Shown one piece after another: positions 26,089-34,533 of a DNA stretch of 40,791 nucleotides; within the stretch, counting starts at the first letter, position 1; each line of letters begins with the position of its first letter. The position numbers were made by a program, and so were the translations under genes. The DNA comes from Gammaproteobacteria bacterium 39-13. Lineage in GTDB: Bacteria > Pseudomonadota > Gammaproteobacteria > Berkiellales > Berkiellaceae. The DNA lies in assembly GCA_001898235.1 (NCBI GenBank), contig MKTN01000034.1:1-40791 (forward strand), written 5' to 3'. Below the pieces are notes generated by a model. That model did no database searches, was not told where the DNA came from, and saw only the letters and a list, made by a program, of their open reading frames with translations.

Positions 26089-27486
26089 TTAATTAGAAAA
26101 TTGCGATAATTTATATCCACATATTTCAATGATACGTTGAAATTTTTGTCCTTCAGCTGTTCTGTGCCCCCGAACAAAAATATTGGCATAGCTGCGCACA
26201 ATATATTGAAATTCCTTGCGGATGAGAATTTTCAAGATCCTCTTTGCCCGATTAACATCTGCTGTTTTATTGGGGTTACAGGCCTGAAAAAGAACAGCGC
26301 CAATCAAGGAAGCCTTGGACTTTTGTCTTTGAAAAGAAATCGTTTCAAAATCGAGTAACCAATCTTCTAGGGCACGATCTTTATCCCACTCAAGCCATGT
26401 ATTGTAAAAATACATAATTTCACTTAAAAGCGCGTCGACTTTGCTTTTATCTTTCATTTTATCGTACAACAACATGTACAGCATGGTGGGTACTGAAGAT
26501 TCTGTATTTGCCCAAGAACAGTTGCCGGTAATTTGGTGTTTAATGGGTAGCTTAGCGAAAGGATCGAGTCCTAAGAATTTGACTACATCATATTTTATAT
26601 ATTTTTCGGTATGCTTTTCATAGAGTAATTTCATATAGAATTCTTGGTTTAAACGAATAGGGGAGTTGATGGTGTTAATAACGATAGGATCCGTCATTTT
26701 TTGCACCCCGCGGTCACATTTTGCCAAGAATTTACCATGTTTGATGAAATTAATGGCATGGCCTTTGTAAGAAACTGGTAATAATAACAAATCCATTTTC
26801 ATGAACTGGTATATCGTTTCTTTATTTTGCTCAACATTTTTACTAAAGTGTTTAAACTCACGTAATCTGGAGGCATTTTCAAAAGATTTAATAATGGTTT
26901 TTAATTCATCAGAATGGATATCCATTCGATGAGCTATATAGCTATTGATAAAGCGTTCTAATGATTCTCGGATTAAGGCAAGCGTAAATTCTAAATAAAA
27001 TCCTTCTAAGTCTATTGAAATAAATAGTCCTTCAGCTGTTACGACATCAGATCTACCCTGCAGCTCAAATCGATGCCCAATGAGCTTAGCATTGACAAAA
27101 TCTTTGGCAAAATCCATTTTTGCGCCATGGCTGACCAGCAATTTAACTAATTCTTGATCTTTGCGAAGCAAGGGGTAAAAAAGTGCTGGCTGACCACTGC
27201 CTGTATAGGCATTTGCATTGGCGCCATATTTTAAGAGAAGCTTAGCAATTTCAATATTATCGTTATCGACCGCCCAATGCAGTGCATTTGAACCAGTGAA
27301 ATCGACCAAATCGGGGCTTGCATTGTGTTTGAGTAAAAGTGCAACTAAATCGAGGCGATTTGTCGCAGTGGCATGAATCAATGGGGTAAAACCATACTCA
27401 TCCATGATATTAACAGGAGCCCCTTGTTGAAGGAGTCTTTCGACTCCTTCAACTGTTCCCTCTAAAATTTCCTTTGAAAGGGACAT
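26089..27486 (-). CDS. Ankyrin-repeat protein with papain-like C-terminal domain, AnkH-like
   Basis: 465 residues. Four ankyrin repeats fill about 1-125 (for example YGFTPLIHATATNRLDLVAL and GSNALHWAVDNDNIEIAKLL). A linker follows with VNAKLIGHRFELQG and LEGFYLEFTLALIRESLERF. The C-terminal domain holds His243 (YKGHAINFI), Asp258 in KCDRG, and Cys323 in ITGNCSWANTESSVPTML. That order, histidine before cysteine, would suit a permuted papain-like triad. Length, repeat number and layout recall Legionella AnkH/LegA3, a widely conserved Dot/Icm effector; this match is from memory and not aligned. No signal peptide. It heads the methyltransferase-protease operon together with the 184-aa gene upstream. 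Confidence 0.72.
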   Translation of the reverse strand: MSLSKEILEGTVEGVERLLQQGAPVNIMDEYGFTPLIHATATNRLDLVALLLKHNASPDLVDFTGSNALHWAVDNDNIEIAKLLLKYGANANAYTGSGQPALFYPLLRKDQELVKLLVSHGAKMDFAKDFVNAKLIGHRFELQGRSDVVTAEGLFISIDLEGFYLEFTLALIRESLERFINSYIAHRMDIHSDELKTIIKSFENASRLREFKHFSKNVEQNKETIYQFMKMDLLLLPVSYKGHAINFIKHGKFLAKCDRGVQKMTDPIVINTINSPIRLNQEFYMKLLYEKHTEKYIKYDVVKFLGLDPFAKLPIKHQITGNCSWANTESSVPTMLYMLLYDKMKDKSKVDALLSEIMYFYNTWLEWDKDRALEDWLLDFETISFQRQKSKASLIGAVLFQACNPNKTADVNRAKRILKILIRKEFQYIVRSYANIFVRGHRTAEGQKFQRIIEICGYKLSQFSN

Positions 27487-27512
27487 TGTGAAACTCCTGT
27501 TATGTTTTTACC

Positions 27513-28067
27513 TCAAAACGGAGAAGAGGGTTTGATTTTCGGGGTGTATTGAACCTCGAGATCTTTTTTCAACGCAGCCGTAAGTTTGGGTGCATTCTGT
27601 AATTTTAACTCCATTCCGGGAGTTAATTTTAGTTTTTTACTATTCTCCGCTCTATTTTCTGCTTTGTTATCTGCTGATGCATTGGGCGTATCAGCGTTTT
27701 GAATAAGCGGCGATTCTCCAGGAGGTGCATTATCCATTAGCGATTTTGCCCATTCGGGTACTTCGCGTTCCTTTTCTGAAACCTCTGCGCCTTTTTGTTG
27801 ATTGAGCTGTTTGCTCGTAAAGCCATCTGCGCGGGGAACATTCATTTGGCTAATCATTTTGCTGGCATCATTCAACAATGATCGGAATTGTTGTTGAATG
27901 CCTTCATGAGAATTAATGATGCTGTCTACAGCATTATTAAAATCTTTTGAGCTAATACTGCGATCGGCTGCCGTATCGAAGTGAAAACGGTCATTTAAAG
28001 CCGTTGCGATATTGTTAACCAGCTGTTTATACTGTCTGGAATATTCATCCCAAGTTTGAGCTACCAT
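27513..28067 (-). CDS. Orphan 184-aa protein upstream of the AnkH-like gene
   Basis: Not recognised. The first 90 residues are helical and hydrophilic (MVAQTWDEYSRQYKQLVNNI, later FNNAVDSIINSHEGI), possibly a coiled coil or small helical bundle. The second half is Pro/Ala/Asn/Lys-rich and probably disordered. There is no signal peptide, membrane segment or cysteine. A strong GGAGG lies seven bases before the ATG. It is 26 bp upstream of the ankyrin gene on the same strand, so the two are likely co-transcribed. A chaperone, accessory factor or co-secreted protein for the ankyrin protein is conceivable but has no direct support. Confidence 0.72.
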   Translation of the reverse strand: MVAQTWDEYSRQYKQLVNNIATALNDRFHFDTAADRSISSKDFNNAVDSIINSHEGIQQQFRSLLNDASKMISQMNVPRADGFTSKQLNQQKGAEVSEKEREVPEWAKSLMDNAPPGESPLIQNADTPNASADNKAENRAENSKKLKLTPGMELKLQNAPKLTAALKKDLEVQYTPKIKPSSPF

Positions 28068-28229
28068 TTTAAAACCTCCGTTAAGGAGCTATATATTTAG
28101 AAGATTAGCTCACTTTACCATATTATGCTGCTTTTTTCTACCTGTAGGTAGGTACGTATCGGCCTAGAAGGTGCGTGTGTCAGGAAGCAATTTTTTGCTA
28201 TTTTCCAAATTTTTTTAAAAAACAAATGG

Positions 28230-28943
28230 TTATGATTTTGTTGTCACTAATTGGGGGATTTCCTCTGAAATAAGAAAGCATAAACAGTCTCCTTGGCAGC
28301 TAAGAACGAGACTTTCCGCATTAGCACGGTTCCTAATAGCTCCCTTACCACTTTGAGTAAGCAAAGTTGAAGATAATTCCCAGATAAGCCCCTGACTGCT
28401 GAGAGTAGCTTCAGGGAAAGGGAAAAAGGAAACAATATTGTGTTTTTTAGTGTGTATGCGCATATTTTGCCCAAGACGAAAAATCCACTGACGAGAGTCT
28501 TCAAATGTATTGAGGGCCATTATTTCCATATGCTGGCTATAACGATTGAGCAAATTTAAGTTATATAGCCCATGGTCAGCAGACTTGCCTAAAATGCCTA
28601 AGCATAGAATGCGTTTATACTGCTGTTGCAAAGCGTAATTTAATGCTTTTTCAAAATCGGTAGAGTGTTGCTCGCTCAAATGGTGAATTGTGGCTGTAGA
28701 AAAATGTTCTTTCAGGCCTTCCATCGCTGTAGCATTTAGGGGGCTATCAGAGATAGAATCCATGTCACCAATAATGATATCAGGGGTAATTGAAAAATCC
28801 CGAAGGGTATTGGCTGCGCCATCGGTGCAAATAATTGTGCGATAGAGGAGCCCTTGCCAAAATTTAAGACTAGGGATTTCGCCATTGACTACAATAAGAG
28901 CATCGTACACAACACAACCCTCTGGTACACTAACCTGAATCAT
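28230..28943 (-). CDS. Thiamine pyrophosphokinase
   Basis: About 238 residues from the preferred start at 28941-28943. Family signs are DALIVVNGEIP near the start, ICTDGAANTLRDF, then PDIIIGDMDSIS with the catalytic acids, and STDFEKALNYAL with the conserved Asp. The enzyme transfers pyrophosphate from ATP to thiamine to make thiamine diphosphate in the cytoplasm. A longer frame to 29030 exists, but its first 29 codons overlap the dispersed hairpin repeat at 28966-29082 and are not like any kinase N-terminus, so it is rejected. I see no TPP riboswitch. The gene is divergent from the small lipoprotein gene. Confidence 0.85.
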   Translation of the reverse strand: MIQVSVPEGCVVYDALIVVNGEIPSLKFWQGLLYRTIICTDGAANTLRDFSITPDIIIGDMDSISDSPLNATAMEGLKEHFSTATIHHLSEQHSTDFEKALNYALQQQYKRILCLGILGKSADHGLYNLNLLNRYSQHMEIMALNTFEDSRQWIFRLGQNMRIHTKKHNIVSFFPFPEATLSSQGLIWELSSTLLTQSGKGAIRNRANAESLVLSCQGDCLCFLISEEIPQLVTTKS

Positions 28944-29000
28944 ACCACTATTGTGGTAAATATAGTCTTCGCAGAGGATCCTTAGGCTTGTTGGCTCCGT

Positions 29001-29082
29001 GTTTTCACAATAGTCATGTGTTATATACACACTCCTATTGCTCTAACACTTGTCGGCTCGCTGAAAAATCATCTACTGTGAC
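29001..29082 (+). repeat. Hairpin repeat family, copy C
   Basis: Central stem CAATAG (29008-29013) with CTATTG (29035-29040), inner stem TGTGT (29017-29021) with ACACA (29027-29031), loop TATAT. Relative to copy A both arms changed together, so pairing is kept. Weaker similarity to copies A and B continues leftward to about 28966. The terminal TCACA...TGTGA also pairs. Confidence 0.8.
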
Positions 29083-29191
29083 TATCGTTGGAAAAGAGAT
29101 TTGATATCTGATAAAGCCTAAAAGCAAAGTAGGAAGAGTATACGCATTTCTTTTCTCTTCCAACTCAGGTATGTTATAGCAAAAAAATCTC

Positions 29192-29206
29192 TTAACAAAT
29201 TGTTAA
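29192..29206. promoter_or_regulatory. Operator-like palindrome before the small lipoprotein gene
   Basis: TTAACAA-A-TTGTTAA, a perfect 7-bp inverted repeat around one central base, 33 bp before the ATG at 29239. Its place and symmetry fit a regulator site; the regulator is unknown. Confidence 0.4.
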
Positions 29207-29238
29207 AAGAGTAAGTTAGTTAATTTAAGGGAGAAAAT

Positions 29239-29619
29239 ATGAAAACCAAACTACTTGTTGCCTTGATCACCTGCGTCGCATTAACCGCATGCTCCAAGCA
29301 TGAAGGTAAAGACGAAAAGAAAGCAGGCGAAGGCACTACCGCTACGCAACCAGCTCACGGTTCACAACCAGCTGCACCTGCAGGAACTCCTCATAGCATG
29401 AATGAAGAGCCCACCACTTTAGCTGCTGATCAAAATGCTCCTGCTGCTGCTCAAGATGCAACAAGTAATGCTGCTACTGACGCAGAAAAGAAAGTTGAAG
29501 ACATGAAACAAGATATGTCAAACACTTCTTCACATGTTCAAGGTAGCGATGCTTCCACCACCACGAACAACACTGCTACTGATACTAAAGCTGACACCCA
29601 CTCACATAACGAAGACTAA
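29239..29619 (+). CDS. Small low-complexity lipoprotein (126 aa)
   Basis: The N-terminus MKTKLLVALITCVALTACSK is a lipoprotein signal with lipobox LTAC and the lipidated Cys at 18, followed by Ser, which favours the outer membrane. The remaining 108 residues are almost entirely Ala, Thr, Asp, Gln, His and Lys, with no fold visible, and end in HSHNED. GGGAG precedes the ATG at good spacing and a strong terminator follows. His and Asp richness could allow loose metal binding, but that is speculation. The function is unknown. Confidence 0.8.
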   Translation: MKTKLLVALITCVALTACSKHEGKDEKKAGEGTTATQPAHGSQPAAPAGTPHSMNEEPTTLAADQNAPAAAQDATSNAATDAEKKVEDMKQDMSNTSSHVQGSDASTTTNNTATDTKADTHSHNED

Positions 29620-29646
29620 TTCTTCGGTTTAGAGTGCTGCTTTTTT

Positions 29647-29684
29647 ATAAAGAAGGATATGGGTTATAACCTATCCTTCTTTAT
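29647..29684. terminator. Bidirectional terminator with 13-bp stem
   Basis: ATAAAGAAGGATA (29647-29659) pairs perfectly with TATCCTTCTTTAT (29672-29684). A T-run precedes and another follows. It lies between the convergent ends of the lipoprotein gene and the six-cysteine protein gene. Confidence 0.85.
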
Positions 29685-29686
29685 TC

Positions 29687-30265
29687 CTATTTTTTATCCT
29701 CAAAACATTTTTTTAATGACTCATTATTCCAATTTTGCGAACTACTCAATTTTTGTTCCCATTCTGCAGCTTTTCTTGGATTATTCTGCTCTTTGTAGAA
29801 TTGAATAAGGGTCATTCCAGCGAAGGTGTTTCCCTTTTCAATCAGAGATAAAAGGGTTGATTCAATACATTGATGTGGCATTGGAACGGAGGAGTTTTTC
29901 ACGCAAAGAGAAATCGCGGTCATTACCTCTAGTTTTTCTTGCTCAAAACAGGCTTCAAAGGACTGCATTGTTATTTGTTGCTGTTTTTCAAATTCCTCTA
30001 ACATGATTTTAGCGACAGGATCTTTTTCTTTGGCATTCATGTCTCGTAGTCCTGATAAAATGCAATCAGATTGCATTTTACAGGTAGAAAATAAAGCATT
30101 AATACGCTGCATGCTGTCGCTCATTTTTTGCAATTCTTGCATATCATGAGCCATTTTTTCCATATTAGGCTGACTCACAGATGATGGTTGATTGCTTGGT
30201 GGCTCAGCATGGCAGATTGCAAAAAAACAGGACAAAAATAGAGAAGAGAAAAGCGGTTTTAACAT
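29687..30265 (-). CDS. Secreted six-cysteine protein, paralog 1
   Basis: About 192 residues from the ATG at 30263-30265. A TTG six codons earlier is possible but would spoil the signal peptide. MLKPLFSSLFLSCFFAICHA is a signal peptide ending AxA-like before Glu. The mature protein is helical and has six cysteines, in TCKMQSDC, EAC, LCV, QCI and KKCF. All six line up with those of the protein at 35281-35874, along with DC-I/L-x2-GL, AKxxLxExEK and a GNxxA helix pair. The C-terminal part resembles a Sel1/TPR-like helical unit. Probably periplasmic or exported and disulfide-bonded. The function is unknown. Confidence 0.78.
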   Translation of the reverse strand: MLKPLFSSLFLSCFFAICHAEPPSNQPSSVSQPNMEKMAHDMQELQKMSDSMQRINALFSTCKMQSDCILSGLRDMNAKEKDPVAKIMLEEFEKQQQITMQSFEACFEQEKLEVMTAISLCVKNSSVPMPHQCIESTLLSLIEKGNTFAGMTLIQFYKEQNNPRKAAEWEQKLSSSQNWNNESLKKCFEDKK

Positions 30266-30640
30266 GGCTTGGTGCCTAACCAAAACTAGTTTCGATGAAT
30301 ATATACCGATTGCGCTTCACGATGCGAAGCATCGAAGAAGTGCGACCCTACGCGATGAGGGTTTCCAAAGGGAGATAATCGCGGTTTTCTCCCTTTGGTG
30401 CAAGCGAAAGCTGAGCTTTCGCGCAGCATATAAACCAGATATACCTCTGCTCATACAAAAACCGAAAAACCGTATCTTCAGGTAAGAGCGGTATATACTT
30501 GAACTAGCTTAATTTTAGGTGAGGCGACAAGAAGAAGCAAAAGAAACTGAAAAGAGTAGACACCAAAGATTTTTAGTCAACCAGTGGTTTGAATAGCTTC
30601 TTTATCTTTCCTAAGATCTATTTTTATGAAAGAGGTACTT
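30266..30640. other. Divergent intergenic region with a hairpin cluster
   Basis: Besides the three stem-loops at 30308-30422, this region must hold the promoters of the six-cysteine gene (-) and of the 888-aa gene (+). I could not assign either. No RNA gene was recognised. Confidence 0.5.
30308..30422. repeat. Cluster of three stem-loops
   Basis: One: CGATGC-GAA-GCATCG (30320-30334), inside a longer imperfect stem TTGCGCTTC...GAAGTGCGA. Two: CCAAAGGGAGA (30365-30375) with TCTCCCTTTGG (30388-30398), perfect 11-bp arms. Three: GCGAAAGCT (30404-30412) with AGCTTTCGC (30414-30422), perfect 9-bp arms. The segment is richer in GC than its flanks and looks like a REP or BIME-type insertion or a structured RNA. 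Confidence 0.75.
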
Positions 30641-33307
30641 ATGGAAAAAAATTTACCGACGGAATTTAGCACTTCTGCCAAGGAATTTTTTTTCCGTTGG
30701 CGATTTCATACCTTACAACCCACAACGATTTCTGCTCATATACAGGCAATCAGAAATGCATGTAAAGCACGCGAACCATTTTTAAAAGAATTAGATTCGC
30801 CTTCCTTTTGGCTAAAGCTCAAAAGCATTGATAATCTTGAGGAAGTAAAATCAATACAAGCTTATTGGTTAAAAATTAAGCCTTTTGCCCATCTCAACTC
30901 AAAGCAATTATTGAATACATTGCTAGAAGAAATATTACCGCTTGAACAATGGTATCAACATATAGAGGCAGAATTACAATATGAAAGGGCAAGCTATGAG
31001 AATAATAATCAATGGCGCCCTCATTGGTATAAAGAGTCTTTAGAGCAGATTATTGCCAAGACACAACAAAATTTGACGCGTCTTAAAAATTTAAAGAAAG
31101 CTATTCATGATGCACTGTTACTAAGGTGTGAGGCCTACGAATCATTAGAGGCTCCGCCGCAAACGGATGATGTGATTGCTGTACTTTGCAGCAAGATAAA
31201 TAGCCTAGATGTTTTAGAGCAGCCCCTCAAAGCACCCGCAAATCGCGAGATGTGCCTCAATGGTGATCGTAGGATCCTGATTTACGATCTTTTACGTGCT
31301 TCAGGGATCAGTAAAGATATTTTGCAAAAAAAGGTACTGGCTCCAGTGGATAGGCTGCCTCGCCAAGCACTTTACCAGGCGGCAAAAATAAAAGAAAAAC
31401 TCAATCGTACAACACATTTTGTAAACGAGCTGCTGCAAAAGCTTGAAATAGGAGGATTTAAAAATTCATTATTTTCTGTAAAACCACTTTTTAGAATTCG
31501 CTCGGTTGATATAGAAGCCTTACGTCGTATACGAGAAAATCTAGAAGAATGGGGAGTGTTGACTCCTTTGCGAAAATTATGGGTATTGCGCTATGGTCTT
31601 TATTTTCTGGCAAGTTTTTTAGTCTATTTTTACTTGGCACAGATAATGGCGCCCATGCTTGCACTCTTTTTTAGTGCAGCAAGTATTAGCACTTTTAATA
31701 GCGTCTTATTTTACACGGTAGGAATTGCTCCTATATGGTATATAGCAGCGCAGGCTTTTACGAAATTAGGTGGTTTTTTACTTGATTTTTTAGGCTCTGC
31801 TAAAAAGCAGCAAATCTTGGGGGCGTTGATCTCGATAGAGAAAAACGAATTACTGATTGCGAATCAACTGAGTCAAAGTGTCGTCGATATATCACATTTT
31901 GATATTCAAGAGCTGATGGATAAAATTGAAGACTATCAAACCGAAATAAAAAATAGTGTTGAAAAATTAAATCATTATACGCCGCTAGAAAAATTTTTAT
32001 GTAAAGGCTCTATTCATGCTGCTATCTGTAGCATGACGCTTGAGATGCAAACGCAAGAAAAGCGGATTAATACGCATCTTAAACGTATGGCAAATGATAT
32101 CGCTCAACATATCGGTGATGAGATAATATTGATGTGCCGTTCTTACGAACAAAAAAATTTAGTTCCACAACTGCCATTGGGTCAAATCGAGCAAGTGGAA
32201 AAATTTGTTCGTTGTTATGGAGATGACAAATCACTGAAAGTCTTTATGGCTAATAACAATGTCATTAAAAAATGGTTTACCCAAATGGGTAAGCATAAAC
32301 TCTTAATTCCTCTTCGTGAAAATATGTTGAAGCAACCTTACGGTGGGTATGAAATGCGAAATGAGGCATTAAATGGGTGGAAAACCCTCCTCCACGCCTA
32401 CACACCTGATCCAAAGAAAAAATTACTGATTCAAAAAGTAATCGATTTATTAATCGATGGAACATCTACGCTTACTCAAAAACAGTTTAAAGAGAGTATT
32501 ACTTTCCTTGATCCCGAACATGCATCGCAGAATATCGATGCTATGCAAGCACAAATTTTTAAAACACTGCCGCAAAGAATTTCTCAGGCTCATTTGCTAT
32601 CAAGTACCCAGAAAAAGCAAATTCGTGAATGGTATCAGACTCATCGTCAAGAGATAGCAAACGCTGAGCGCGATTTGGCCGAGATGTTGAGCAAAACCAA
32701 GAAAGAGGGGGCCAATCCACATTTAAATAGTTTTTCAGAAGAGCAGCTTTGTCGTTATCATGAATTGTTAGATGGCGCAGACATTCATGGATATCTTGCT
32801 GAAACAGAAAATGTGAAAAGACGAAATATTGTTAGACAATATTTTGAAGCCTATCAAGGTGAAAATAGTTTAGCTTATAGGCTATTAAAGCTCATTCCGA
32901 CACATCAGAAAAAATTCATGATTGAACAAATCGCTAAAAAACGGTTAGATTGGATCCTAAATCATCTTGCAAACGCCAAGGATCCCCTATTGGATAAATT
33001 TGATACTGAAATGTTTCATAATCCAAGATTACTCCAAGTGCAGTCATTTGATTTTGCTGAATATATCGCACAACATCCGCAATTCAACCAACGCCAAAAT
33101 AAACAGATGGAAGATTTTTTGAAATATTGTAAGCGTTGCGGCCTAGATTCAGGCAGATTGCTTTCCCGATATATGAATCAAGATTTCAATCAACCTATTA
33201 TTGTGCATCAATTATCTGCAAGGCAGCGTCAAGGCTCTTGTGCGGCAGAATCACTAAAGAAATCACAGTTCTCTCATTCTATAACAAAGAGAAGCTTCTG
33301 TGTTTAA
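30641..33307 (+). CDS. Large orphan protein with central membrane segments (888 aa)
   Basis: Not recognised. The chosen start is ATG at 30641, seven bases after GAGG. An ATG at 30626 would place that GAGG inside the gene. Residues 1-300 are charged and helical. About 317-385 contain two or three hydrophobic helices (for example LASFLVYFYLAQIMAPMLAL and GIAPIWYIAAQAF). Residues 390-870 are helical again, with Gln/Lys/Glu-rich stretches. There is no signal peptide or known enzyme motif. It overlaps the next gene by 8 bp and is therefore probably translationally coupled to it. The layout, two large soluble arms around a membrane hairpin, could suit a host-membrane effector or an inner-membrane complex. 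Confidence 0.75.
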   Translation: MEKNLPTEFSTSAKEFFFRWRFHTLQPTTISAHIQAIRNACKAREPFLKELDSPSFWLKLKSIDNLEEVKSIQAYWLKIKPFAHLNSKQLLNTLLEEILPLEQWYQHIEAELQYERASYENNNQWRPHWYKESLEQIIAKTQQNLTRLKNLKKAIHDALLLRCEAYESLEAPPQTDDVIAVLCSKINSLDVLEQPLKAPANREMCLNGDRRILIYDLLRASGISKDILQKKVLAPVDRLPRQALYQAAKIKEKLNRTTHFVNELLQKLEIGGFKNSLFSVKPLFRIRSVDIEALRRIRENLEEWGVLTPLRKLWVLRYGLYFLASFLVYFYLAQIMAPMLALFFSAASISTFNSVLFYTVGIAPIWYIAAQAFTKLGGFLLDFLGSAKKQQILGALISIEKNELLIANQLSQSVVDISHFDIQELMDKIEDYQTEIKNSVEKLNHYTPLEKFLCKGSIHAAICSMTLEMQTQEKRINTHLKRMANDIAQHIGDEIILMCRSYEQKNLVPQLPLGQIEQVEKFVRCYGDDKSLKVFMANNNVIKKWFTQMGKHKLLIPLRENMLKQPYGGYEMRNEALNGWKTLLHAYTPDPKKKLLIQKVIDLLIDGTSTLTQKQFKESITFLDPEHASQNIDAMQAQIFKTLPQRISQAHLLSSTQKKQIREWYQTHRQEIANAERDLAEMLSKTKKEGANPHLNSFSEEQLCRYHELLDGADIHGYLAETENVKRRNIVRQYFEAYQGENSLAYRLLKLIPTHQKKFMIEQIAKKRLDWILNHLANAKDPLLDKFDTEMFHNPRLLQVQSFDFAEYIAQHPQFNQRQNKQMEDFLKYCKRCGLDSGRLLSRYMNQDFNQPIIVHQLSARQRQGSCAAESLKKSQFSHSITKRSFCV

Positions 33308-34430
33308 GAAAAATAAAATTAAGAAGCAATGCAAAATAATTAGTGGGTCTTTTTTTCAAACGCTTGAAGATGATCCTTTAAGCGCTTGCTATATGCTAGG
33401 AGGATTATTTTTATCAATTAAACAGACAATGACGAATGACAAAACGCTTCTTGATAATACACTTAAGACGCTGAAAACAAAATTAACTCCCAGACATATA
33501 AAAACCATTTGGCGCAATATTCCTCAGATTTCTTCTTATCAGTTACGACTGATAGATGAAGGAAATCAAGAGCTGTTGTTAATACTTAGACAAGAAATGT
33601 TGCGTGATCTCTTTTTTTTGAGCAGTATTGAAAAGCCGCAGTTGTTTACCTTAGGGAAAAATGAAAATTGGTTTCGTGAAGTCCTCATCGCCTTAATTCG
33701 ACGTTATTTACTCATCAATCGTTTTTCCGATCCCTTTATGAAATCTAGCTTCAGTTTTGATTTGTTAGAGCAAAGTGGCGCGGAGCAAAATTATTTATAT
33801 GTGTCTTCTTTTATTCAAAAGTGTGTATCATTACCTTTGGAAGATATTTTTACATTAGGAAAAAATAACCCTCAAATTGCAAAATCCATATTGAAAGATC
33901 TGACAAATAGTCCTTTATATTTTGAAGCAAGCAGCAATTTTGTAAAACAACATCCAGATCTTCGCGCTTCGATAGCCAGACATTGGAAAGGTTACTTTGA
34001 AACCTTTCCCTTATCGACGGAACAAAAGCATTTTGTTAAAACAAAATTAGATAGCTTTAAAAGACTTTATCCTGAATTTAAAGATGCTGATCTTCATGCG
34101 CGATTTAAGCGTAATTACCAATATGAAAAAACAGTGTCTACAGCATTATTTGATACAGCATGCCTTAGTATTGGTGCGCCTATTGGGGCTTATCTTATTC
34201 CTAGCATTTATGCGCATGGTGCGAGTATTGTAGGGCTTGCTAGCAGCATTGCCTGTGGGAGTGGGGTTACTGCAGCTGCACTAACGTGTTGTACCACGGC
34301 AGTTCCTATGCTGCTGCCTTTTGCCGCTTTTTGTGGGGTTTCCTATCTTGCAGAAAGAACTTTTAAGCAACAAGCAATAATGTTGAAAGAATCCGATCCC
34401 TCAAGTCTTAAAAAAGCGACCTTAAAATAA
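33300..34430 (+). CDS. Orphan protein with C-terminal hydrophobic hairpin (376 aa)
   Basis: Not recognised. The start is GTG at 33300, overlapping the stop of the upstream gene by 8 bp, with AGAGAAG just before. The first 280 residues are soluble, helical and Leu/Lys-rich. Residues about 283-350 are strongly hydrophobic and Gly/Ala/Cys-rich (for example GAYLIPSIYAHGASIVGLAS and TAVPMLLPFAAFCGVSYL), giving two membrane helices with a short charged end. The shared architecture with the previous gene and the overlap suggest that the two products work together, perhaps in the same membrane. Function unknown. Confidence 0.75.
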   Translation: MFKKNKIKKQCKIISGSFFQTLEDDPLSACYMLGGLFLSIKQTMTNDKTLLDNTLKTLKTKLTPRHIKTIWRNIPQISSYQLRLIDEGNQELLLILRQEMLRDLFFLSSIEKPQLFTLGKNENWFREVLIALIRRYLLINRFSDPFMKSSFSFDLLEQSGAEQNYLYVSSFIQKCVSLPLEDIFTLGKNNPQIAKSILKDLTNSPLYFEASSNFVKQHPDLRASIARHWKGYFETFPLSTEQKHFVKTKLDSFKRLYPEFKDADLHARFKRNYQYEKTVSTALFDTACLSIGAPIGAYLIPSIYAHGASIVGLASSIACGSGVTAAALTCCTTAVPMLLPFAAFCGVSYLAERTFKQQAIMLKESDPSSLKKATLK

Positions 34431-34533
34431 GATTTCGTTGTATCCACACTCTTTAAGTGAACTTCTCTAGATAGAGTATTGTCTCTACTAATGAAATCTA
34501 TGCTATTTAGTCTATTTGGTAGGAGATAATGAC

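Noticed and set aside
28141..28160. CTACC-TGTA-GGTAG hairpin as terminator of the thiamine pyrophosphokinase gene
   Set aside because: On the minus strand it is followed by an A-run, not a U-run, and the stem is only five pairs.
28944..29030. Upstream start of thiamine pyrophosphokinase, and a TPP riboswitch there
   Set aside because: The added codons come from the dispersed repeat, and no conserved TPP-riboswitch core sequence was seen.
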